The notes beneath the pieces were generated by a model, which was not told the origin of the DNA, did no database searches, and saw only the letters and a program-made list of their open reading frames with translations. The position numbers and the translations under genes were made by a program. From assembly GCA_947627585.1 (NCBI GenBank), contig CANQWP010000057.1:1-5408 (forward strand): a stretch of 5,408 nucleotides of DNA. Direction: 5' to 3'. Positions 1 through 5,188 of the stretch are shown here, in pieces. Every line of letters begins with the position of its first letter. Positions within the stretch are counted from its first letter, which is position 1. This DNA is from an uncultured Clostridia bacterium. Its GTDB lineage: Bacteria > Bacillota > Clostridia > Christensenellales > UBA1242.

Positions 1-742
1 CGCCGTCCAATGGGACCATTGGTCGAAGGTCAGGTGGAAGGACAGGAATGACGTCAAGCACCATCCAAGTCGGATTGTTTCCACTCTTGCGAAAGCTTTC
101 CACAACGTCAAGTTTCTTTGCGGCCTTGATTTTGCGTTGGCCTTTGGAATTTTTGATTTCTTCTTTCAAAGCATCGCTTTCTTTCACCAAATCGACGTGA
201 GAAAGAAGTGTTTTGATGGCCTCAGCACCCATTCCGGCGTCAAAACTTCCAACGCCATATTTTTCGATCGCGTCGCGATATTCTTTGTCGTTGAGAATTT
301 GTTTATATTCCAAATCGGTATGTTTTGGGTCGGTCACGATGTAGTTGATGTAATAGACCACTTGCTCCAAAGTTTTTGGAGTGAGGTCCAAAAGTGTCCC
401 AATGCGAGATGGAACGCTGCGGAAATACCAAAGGTGTGTGACCGGTGTGGCAAGTTCAATGTGCCCCATGCGCTCACGACGAACTTTGCTGCGTGTGACT
501 TCAACGCCGCACTTGTCGCAGACAACCCCGCGATAGCGAATGCGTTTATATTTTCCGCAGTGGCATTCCCAGTCTTTCTTTGGTCCAAAAATCTTTTCGC
601 AAAAAAGGCCATCTTTTTCCGGCTTTTGCGTGCGATAGTTTATGGTCTCCGGCTTTGTAACCTCGCCGTGTGACCACTCCCTGATTTTTTCTGGACTTGC
701 AATTCCAATTTTAATTTTTTCAAAGTTGTTAAGTTCAAACAT
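1..742 (-). CDS. rpoC: DNA-directed RNA polymerase subunit beta' (N-terminal part, cut by window edge)
   Basis: Encodes the first 247 residues of the beta' subunit, the larger catalytic subunit of RNA polymerase, which pairs with beta around the DNA-RNA channel. The start ATG (742-740) is supported by a GGGGA Shine-Dalgarno site six bases upstream and by the family-typical opening MFELNNFEKIKIG. The N-terminal clamp zinc site is intact, with Cys60, Cys62, Cys75 and Cys78 in CHCGKYKR and CDKCG. Other recognisable stretches are EKIREWSHGEV (19-28), GLFCEKIFGP (45-54), RRERMGHIELATP (88-100), AGMGAEAI (169-176) and PPDLRPMVPLDG (236-247). The last is the conserved run just before the lid region. 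The remaining roughly 900 or more residues, including the NADFDGD catalytic loop, lie outside the window. The gene follows rpoB in the same direction, but after an unusually long 394-nt gap. No frameshift is seen. Identification is very secure. Confidence 0.98.
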   Translation of the reverse strand, partial: MFELNNFEKIKIGIASPEKIREWSHGEVTKPETINYRTQKPEKDGLFCEKIFGPKKDWECHCGKYKRIRYRGVVCDKCGVEVTRSKVRRERMGHIELATPVTHLWYFRSVPSRIGTLLDLTPKTLEQVVYYINYIVTDPKHTDLEYKQILNDKEYRDAIEKYGVGSFDAGMGAEAIKTLLSHVDLVKESDALKEEIKNSKGQRKIKAAKKLDVVESFRKSGNNPTWMVLDVIPVLPPDLRPMVPLDG

Positions 743-753
743 ACCTTTTCCCC
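743..753 (-). promoter_or_regulatory. Ribosome binding site of rpoC
   Basis: On the minus strand the bases before the ATG read GGGGAAAAGGT. GGGGA (753-749) lies six bases from the start codon, a good distance for pairing with the 3' end of 16S rRNA. The nearer AAGG is probably too close to act. This site fixes the rpoC start. Confidence 0.75.
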
Positions 754-756
754 ATG

Positions 757-827
757 CTTATTTTAAATTCTTATTTTAATTTCTCTTAAATCTTTTTCAA
801 TTTTGCTTTCACAATTAATTTCTCTTA
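757..827 (-). repeat. Short AT-rich direct repeats upstream of rpoC
   Basis: Two near-identical 13-mers stand in tandem on the plus strand: CTTATTTTAAATT (757-769) and CTTATTTTAATTT (770-782). A second 13-mer, TTAATTTCTCTTA, occurs exactly twice, at 776-788 and 815-827. They may be slippage products or protein-binding sites. The sequence does not decide, and the AT-rich composition makes short repeats more likely by chance. Confidence 0.45.
773..800 (-). promoter_or_regulatory. Weak candidate promoter for rpoC
   Basis: On the minus strand TTGAAA (800-795) and TAAAAT (778-773) are separated by 16 bases, which would start transcription about 25 bases before the rpoC ATG. Both hexamers deviate from consensus and the surroundings are AT-rich, so a chance match is likely. 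It is listed because the long rpoB-rpoC gap makes separate rpoC transcription conceivable. Confidence 0.2.
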
Positions 828-831
828 GAAT

Positions 832-855
832 TTCTCTCTTCGCGAGAGAATCGCG
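832..855 (-). repeat. Two overlapping small hairpins in the rpoB-rpoC spacer
   Basis: TTCTCTC (832-838) and GAGAGAA (844-850) form a perfect 7-bp inverted repeat with a 5-base loop. CGCGA (841-845) and TCGCG (851-855) form a second perfect 5-bp inverted repeat that shares bases with the first, so only one can form at a time in the transcript. Neither is followed by a T-tract on the minus strand, so neither looks like a terminator. Confidence 0.5.
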
Positions 856-880
856 CATCTTTCGTCTTCCGTTTCCTTTA

Positions 881-1010
881 TCGTTTCCCCACCCAAAATT
901 TTGTAGTGAAAGGGCTTTGCCCGCTCTCAAAATTTTGGTGGTGCCTCTCTCGCAGCAAAATGTCCAGCGGAATTTTGCAAGAGGCTAAAAAGGGCTCGTG
1001 GGGAAAACGA
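881..1010. repeat. Palindromic element A (130 bp, nested inverted repeats)
   Basis: The outer arms are TCGTTTCCCCAC (881-892) and GTGGGGAAAACGA (998-1010), complementary apart from one extra base. Inside is a hairpin with arms CCACCCAAAATTTTG (889-903) and CAAAATTTTGGTGG (928-941), complementary with one bulged C and sharing four bases with the left outer arm. Its tip is a GGGC-TTT-GCCC hairpin (912-922). A second internal hairpin pairs GCCTCT with AGAGGC (943-948, 980-985) and GCAAAAT with ATTTTGC (955-961, 972-978). No reading frame of note lies inside. The design resembles a small non-coding intergenic repeat or a MITE-like element. No target duplication is obvious and its origin is unknown. 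Confidence 0.6.
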
Positions 1011-1122
1011 ATTTTAGCGGCTAGCACCAATTTTGTTACGGCGATGCTTGAGATTCTTCGACACACTCGCTTCGCTCGTGGCTCAGAATGACAGGTTGGT
1101 GCGTGTCCGCGTTAAGAAATTC
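1009..1122. repeat. Palindromic element B with TGTCATTCTGAGC...GAAGAATCTC repeat core
   Basis: The outer arms are imperfect inverted repeats, GAATTTTAGCGG..GCACCAA (1009-1030) and TTGGTGC..CCGCGTTAAGAAATTC (1096-1122). GCACCAA/TTGGTGC and GCGG/CCGC match exactly. The core (about 1048-1092), read on the minus strand, runs from TGTCATTCTGAGC to GAAGAATCTCAAG. From memory, this is the type of a dispersed intergenic repeat seen in many bacterial draft genomes, with a variable GCGAAGCGAG-like middle. Its function is not established. It begins 14 bases after the rpoB stop and shares two bases with element A. Neither element has a T-tract that would make it a standard intrinsic terminator. Confidence 0.65.
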
Positions 1123-1136
1123 TAGTTGTCCCCGCG

Positions 1137-4100
1137 CTACTCATCATAATCTCCAAAATCGTCAAACAAATCCATTTCTTCTGCGCCTGCCGGAGCAGCG
1201 GTTTCTTCTTCGATTTCTTTTTGGATCTCGGTCTTTTCGTCGTCGCTTTCATCGGCAAGCATGTCGTCAATGTCAAGCGTAACTTTTTCCAAATCTTTCT
1301 CGACATCGCTGTCAAGGCTGATCTTGTCTTGCTCGTCTTGCGAAAGTTCCGGAAGTTCAATTTCTTCGTCGTTTTCGGTGAGAATCTTCACATCAAGCGC
1401 AAGCGCTTGCAATTCTTTCACCAAAACTTTGAACGATTCTGGAATTCCCGGCTCGGCGATTGGCAAGCCCTTCACGATGCTTTCGAAAGTCTTGACTCTT
1501 CCCACAACGTCGTCGGACTTGACCGTTAGCATTTCTTGCAAAACGTGGCTCGCGCCATATGCTTCCAGCGCCCAAACTTCCATTTCGCCGAAACGTTGTC
1601 CGCCAAACAAGGCTTTTCCGCCAAGTGGCTGCTGAGTGATGAGCGAGTATGGACCGATTGAACGTGCATGAATTTTGCTGTCAACCATGTGGTTAAGTTT
1701 GAGCATATATTCAATTCCAATCGTGGTCTTGTTCTCAAACGGTTCGCCCGTGCGCCCGTCATAGAGTTGCACTTTTCCGTCTTCTGGGAAGTTGTTTTCT
1801 TTCAAAAGTTGTTGAATTTTCTCTGCATCTGCGCCGTCAAAGTTTGGAGTTGCCACTTTCCAGCCAAGGCTTCCGGCAACAAGTCCCAAATGCACTTCCA
1901 AAACCTGTCCCAAATTCATACGTGATGGCACGCCAAGAGGGTTGAGCACAATGTCAAGGCTTCGGCCGTTTGCCATGAATGGCATGTCCGCCTCCGGCAA
2001 AACGATTGAGATGCAGCCTTTGTTTCCATATCTTCCTGCCATTTTGTCGCCGACAGAAAGTTTGCGTTTTTGAGCGATGAAAACTTTGACAAGTTGATTT
2101 ACGCCCGGCTCAAGTTCGTCCTTGTTTTCACGGCTGAACACTTGAACATCAACAACAACACCGCCTTTTCCGTGTTGAACGCGCAGCGATGTGTCGCGCA
2201 CTTCTCTTGCCTTTTCGCCGAAGATGGCTCTCAAAAGTCTTTCTTCTGGTGAAAGTTCGGTCTCACCTTTTGGCGTAACTTTGCCCACCAAGATGTCGCC
2301 CGCTCTCACTTCTGCACCGATGCGAATGATGCCGTTTTCGTCAAGGTTTTTCAGTGCGTCTTCACCAAGGTTTGGAATGTCGCGCGTGATGACCTCGTCG
2401 CCAAGTTTGGTTGTTCGGCATTTAAGTTCTTCCACTTTCAAGCAAATGGAAGTGAACACATCTTCTTTGACAAGGCGCTCGTTGATCAGCACGGCATCTT
2501 CATAGTTGTATCCTTCCCAGTTCATATAGCCAACAAGCACGTTCTTCCCAAGTGCAAGTTCGCCGTTTTCGGTGGAGTAGCCGTCAATGATGACTTCGCC
2601 TTTCTTCACCTTTTCGCCTTTCACAACGCAAGGTTTTTGGTTGAAGCAGGTTTCGTCGTTTGTTTTGTCGAATTTTGTAAGATTATAGATGTCAACATTG
2701 CCGCTTGTGTTTTTCACGCGCACTTCGTCAGCGCTGACATATTCCACAACGCCGTCCTCACGTGCAAGAGTGGTGTATCCGCAGTCATGTGCGACCTTTG
2801 CTTCCATTCCAGTGCCCACAATTGGCGCTTCCGGACGAAGAAGTGGCACTGCCTGACGCTGCATGTTTGCGCCCATCAAGGCACGGTTCGCTTCGTTTGA
2901 GTTCACGAATGGAATCAGCGATGTTGCCACAGAGATGAATTGTCTTGGAGAGGCGTCCACAAAGTCAACTTGGCTTGCCGGCACGTCCAAAGCGTAGTCT
3001 TTGTGACGGCACATAACGCGCTTGTTGATGAATCTTCCTTCTTCGTCAAGTGGCTCTGTTGCTTGAGCGATGTATGCGGTGTCCTCGATGTCCGCCATGA
3101 AATATTCGCACTTGTCGCTGACTTTTCCGGTCTTTTTGTCCACTCTGCGATATGGCGTTTCCAAAAAGCCATATTCGTTGACACGTGCATAGCTTGTCAA
3201 GGTGTTCACAAGGCCGATTGCCTGACCTTCTGGGGTCTCGATTGGGCAAATGCGGCCATAGTTTGTGTAGTGAATATCACGCACTTCGGCGTCAGCACGT
3301 TCTTTTCGAATTCCGCCAGGTCCAACGGCAGAAACACGACGTTTTTGCGTGATTCCCGAAAGCGGGTTGACTTGGTCCATAAGCTGAGAAAGCTGAGAAG
3401 ATGCCACAAAGTCGCGAAGCGCGCGGTTGATGGCTTTTGGGTTGATGATTTGACGTGGTGTCACTTCGGAAAGTTCTTTCCCTTGCAATGTTTCGCGCAC
3501 GTTTGCCACAAGTTTTGTGACGCCGCTGCGGAAGTGGTCATAGAAAAGTTCGCCGACCGTCGCGATGCGTTTGTTGGAGAGGTGTTCGATTCGGTCCGTC
3601 TTGCAAATGCCTTCCAAAACGTCCAAATACATGCTCATTCCTGCCAAAATGTCGTCCATGGTGAGTGTTGTGATGACCAAATCTTTGGCGTGTTCTTTGA
3701 TGGCGTTTGTGCGTTTTTCTTTTGTTTTGTTGTCTTTCAAAATTTGTGCAAGCACAGGATAATAAACTTCCTCTTCAATTCCAAGCGCCTTTTCATCGCA
3801 AGGGAAGAAATCAGAAAGTTTCACGCGATTGTTTCCGCGAATGAGATGTTTGTGCCCTTCAAGTTGGACCCAAACTTCATTCACGCCGCTTGCCTTGATT
3901 TTGTTTGCAAGTTCGGTGTCAATTGCTGTTCCGGCCTTTGCCAAAAGCTCACCGTCAGGAGAAACAATGTCCTCGCCCGCAATGTGTCCGTCAATTCGGC
4001 GTGCGATGGAGAACTTTTTGTTGAGGTTATATCTTCCAACGCGTGAAAGGTTATACCACTGGTCGCTGAAGAACCAAAGGTTGAGATATGATCTTGTTGT

Positions 4101-4850
4101 TTCGGCACTTGGAACGTCAGCTGGGCGTGTTTTTCTTGCAAATTCCAAAAGGGCTTCTTCTTGGGTGTTGATTGTTTCTTTTTCAAGCACATTTTTGACA
4201 AGTCTGTTGTCGCCGAACAGCTTGCAAATTTCTTCGTTTGTGTAGCCAAAGCACTTGAGGAAAAGTCCAAGTGTCACTTTGTGTCTTCTGTCAAGCACAA
4301 CCTTCAAAACCTCGTTTGCGCCCTGTTCAAATTCAATATACATTCCGCGTTTTGGAATGATTTGTCCATGAAGAGTGCTTGGGTCATGAGGCTTGTCTTG
4401 AAGAAGATAGAAATTTGGTGATTTGATGATCTGGTTGACCACAACTCTTTCCACGCCATTGAAAATGAAAGAGCAATCCTCGGTCATGTATGGAATGTCG
4501 CCCAAAAAGACGGTGTCCTCAACTGCCTGTCCGGTTTCTTCAACAACAAAGCGTGTTTTGACATTAAGCGGAACGGCATATGTCACGCTTCTTTTTTTGC
4601 ACTCCTTTTTGGAATATTTTGGAGTGGTGTCAATCACTGGGTCAAGAAAATAAAGTTTTGCCTTGCCCGAATAGTCCACGATTGGAGAAAATTCGTCCAA
4701 AACTTCTTTAATGCCGTGATTGATGAAATCGTTGAAAGAATTGCGTTGAATTTCAAGCAATGGCGGAATGTCGATATAGTCTTTCAGTTGCGAGAAAGTA
4801 TATCTTTCCGTTTTCCCAAATTTTTGTTTTTTCATGATTTCTTTTGCCAT
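1137..4850 (-). CDS. rpoB: DNA-directed RNA polymerase subunit beta
   Basis: Encodes the beta subunit of RNA polymerase, which forms half of the active-site cleft and the rifampicin pocket. From the ATG at 4850 it is 1237 residues, slightly longer than the roughly 1190 of Bacillus subtilis. This start follows a GGGGAG site six bases upstream. The frame stays open to an ATG at 4985 (45 more residues), but neither that start nor the ATGs at 4895 and 4886 has a good ribosome site. Landmarks by residue: N-terminal protrusion from about 20; rifampicin region 484-510; PIETPEG 536-542; RALMGANMQRQAVP 656-669; NYED 782-785; flap-tip EERLLRAIFGEKA 869-881; GDKMAGRYGNKG 934-945 with catalytic-site Lys936 and Lys944; HARSIGPYS 1061-1069; FGGQRFGEMEVWALEAYGA 1082-1100. 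The large insertions of E. coli beta are absent. The last 82 residues are acidic (35 Asp/Glu). Several normally invariant residues differ (see findings). No frameshift is seen. Confidence 0.98.
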   Translation of the reverse strand: MAKEIMKKQKFGKTERYTFSQLKDYIDIPPLLEIQRNSFNDFINHGIKEVLDEFSPIVDYSGKAKLYFLDPVIDTTPKYSKKECKKRSVTYAVPLNVKTRFVVEETGQAVEDTVFLGDIPYMTEDCSFIFNGVERVVVNQIIKSPNFYLLQDKPHDPSTLHGQIIPKRGMYIEFEQGANEVLKVVLDRRHKVTLGLFLKCFGYTNEEICKLFGDNRLVKNVLEKETINTQEEALLEFARKTRPADVPSAETTRSYLNLWFFSDQWYNLSRVGRYNLNKKFSIARRIDGHIAGEDIVSPDGELLAKAGTAIDTELANKIKASGVNEVWVQLEGHKHLIRGNNRVKLSDFFPCDEKALGIEEEVYYPVLAQILKDNKTKEKRTNAIKEHAKDLVITTLTMDDILAGMSMYLDVLEGICKTDRIEHLSNKRIATVGELFYDHFRSGVTKLVANVRETLQGKELSEVTPRQIINPKAINRALRDFVASSQLSQLMDQVNPLSGITQKRRVSAVGPGGIRKERADAEVRDIHYTNYGRICPIETPEGQAIGLVNTLTSYARVNEYGFLETPYRRVDKKTGKVSDKCEYFMADIEDTAYIAQATEPLDEEGRFINKRVMCRHKDYALDVPASQVDFVDASPRQFISVATSLIPFVNSNEANRALMGANMQRQAVPLLRPEAPIVGTGMEAKVAHDCGYTTLAREDGVVEYVSADEVRVKNTSGNVDIYNLTKFDKTNDETCFNQKPCVVKGEKVKKGEVIIDGYSTENGELALGKNVLVGYMNWEGYNYEDAVLINERLVKEDVFTSICLKVEELKCRTTKLGDEVITRDIPNLGEDALKNLDENGIIRIGAEVRAGDILVGKVTPKGETELSPEERLLRAIFGEKAREVRDTSLRVQHGKGGVVVDVQVFSRENKDELEPGVNQLVKVFIAQKRKLSVGDKMAGRYGNKGCISIVLPEADMPFMANGRSLDIVLNPLGVPSRMNLGQVLEVHLGLVAGSLGWKVATPNFDGADAEKIQQLLKENNFPEDGKVQLYDGRTGEPFENKTTIGIEYMLKLNHMVDSKIHARSIGPYSLITQQPLGGKALFGGQRFGEMEVWALEAYGASHVLQEMLTVKSDDVVGRVKTFESIVKGLPIAEPGIPESFKVLVKELQALALDVKILTENDEEIELPELSQDEQDKISLDSDVEKDLEKVTLDIDDMLADESDDEKTEIQKEIEEETAAPAGAEEMDLFDDFGDYDE

Positions 4851-4856
4851 AAAGCG

Positions 4857-4862
4857 CTCCCC
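4857..4862 (-). promoter_or_regulatory. Ribosome binding site of rpoB
   Basis: GGGGAG on the minus strand, followed by six bases (CGCTTT) and then ATG at 4850. It decides between four in-frame ATGs (4985, 4895, 4886, 4850). Only this one has well-placed complementarity to 16S rRNA, and it gives an N-terminus of ordinary length for the family. Confidence 0.8.
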
Positions 4863-4877
4863 AGAATTTTGAATTCT
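4863..4877 (-). repeat. Hairpin abutting the rpoB ribosome site
   Basis: AGAATT (4877-4872) and AATTCT (4868-4863) are perfect inverted repeats with a CAA loop on the minus strand. The stem ends on the base before GGGGAG. It is AT-rich and only 6 bp, so stability is modest, but its placement could affect ribosome access. Confidence 0.5.
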
Positions 4878-4913
4878 TTTTGCCATGTTTGTCATTTTTA
4901 CGCCATATGTGGT

Positions 4914-4951
4914 GCAAGGCACTTGTTTTTCTTCAAAATCTTGTGCTTTGC
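4914..4951 (-). repeat. Stem-loop in the rpoB leader
   Basis: On the minus strand GCAAAGCAC (4951-4943) pairs with GTGCCTTGC (4922-4914) in 8 of 9 positions, with one A-C mismatch and a 20-base loop. Its 5' arm could instead pair with TTTGC (4964-4960), so two structures compete. It lies between the terminator-like hairpin and the ribosome site. Confidence 0.45.
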
Positions 4952-4961
4952 TTTTTACAGC

Positions 4962-5005
4962 AAAAAAAGGAAAATGTGCGTGCATAAAACACCCAAATTT
5001 TCCTT
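4962..5005 (-). terminator. Terminator-like hairpin (possible attenuator) in the rpoB leader
   Basis: On the minus strand AAGGAAAAT (5005-4997) and ATTTTCCTT (4975-4967) are perfectly complementary over 9 bp. The 21-base loop can itself form a small GTGT/GCAC stem. A run of seven T (4968-4962) overlaps the end of the stem, as in intrinsic terminators. The stem has only two G-C pairs, so termination would be weak or conditional. The position about 50-90 nt after the predicted start of transcription and before the ribosome site is that of an attenuator. The ATG at 4985 falls in its loop. Confidence 0.4.
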
Positions 5006-5058
5006 ATTTAACTTAAAAAATGCTTAAATTTTTCAACATGGCGACAATAAACTAATTG

Positions 5059-5087
5059 ATTATATCAAGTTTTCTTTTGAAAGTCAA
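5059..5087 (-). promoter_or_regulatory. Sigma-A-type promoter of rpoB
   Basis: On the minus strand the -35 TTGACT (5087-5082) and -10 TATAAT (5064-5059) are separated by exactly 17 bases. A TG one base before the -10 makes it an extended -10. One base differs from the full consensus. The predicted start of transcription is near 5052. This is the best promoter in the window, and it shows that rpoB can be transcribed independently of the upstream gene. Confidence 0.88.
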
Positions 5088-5120
5088 CACTTTTTTTGAA
5101 AAATTTTTAACTTTTTTCAA
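5088..5120 (-). promoter_or_regulatory. Candidate UP element of the rpoB promoter
   Basis: Directly upstream of the -35, the minus strand has A-tract/T-tract sequence (AAAAATTTTTCAAAAAAAG) closely resembling the UP-element pattern bound by the RNA polymerase alpha C-terminal domains. It lies within an inverted repeat, TTGAAAAA/TTTTTCAA (5096-5103, 5113-5120). That repeat could also be an operator, but it more likely reflects the A/T tracts. Confidence 0.5.
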
Positions 5121-5188
5121 TTTTTTTTATTCACAAATGATTATTTCACATTTTTTTCAAAATAAACAAACATTTTGACAAGCATTTC

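Larger units (their letters stand above)
4851..5052 (-). other. Inferred 5' leader of rpoB mRNA (about 200 nt, structured)
   Basis: If transcription starts 6-8 bases past the -10 box and translation at 4850, the leader is about 200 nt. It contains a terminator-like hairpin, a second stem-loop and a hairpin touching the Shine-Dalgarno site, each listed separately. The proximal part (about 5006-5052) is AT-rich without strong structure. No match to a known riboswitch or to a ribosomal-protein L10 leader was recognised. The part from 4985 to 4851 is also an open in-frame extension of rpoB, so this leader reading depends on the start choice. Confidence 0.55.

Noticed and set aside
334..612. A 92-codon minus-strand frame overlapping rpoC
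   Set aside because: It is an out-of-frame shadow. The rpoC frame here encodes the conserved zinc-finger region without interruption.
803..1360. Several 60-80 codon frames on both strands in the rpoB-rpoC spacer and rpoB 3' end
   Set aside because: They cross the palindromic elements or lie antisense to or out of frame with rpoB, and they have low-complexity sequence and no family resemblance.
2940..4046. A 368-codon plus-strand open frame antisense to rpoB
   Set aside because: It lies wholly inside rpoB, has a Cys/Phe/Val-rich composition typical of antisense shadow frames, no recognisable family and no ribosome site considered convincing.
5013..5039. Eight-residue open frame (MLKNLSIF) in the rpoB leader, a possible leader peptide
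   Set aside because: No Shine-Dalgarno site, very AT-rich, and no run of regulatory codons. It is likely chance.
5096..5120. TTGAAAAA/TTTTTCAA inverted repeat as an intrinsic terminator
   Set aside because: On the minus strand it has no G-C pairs near the loop base and is followed by A, not T. It fits an UP-element tract better.
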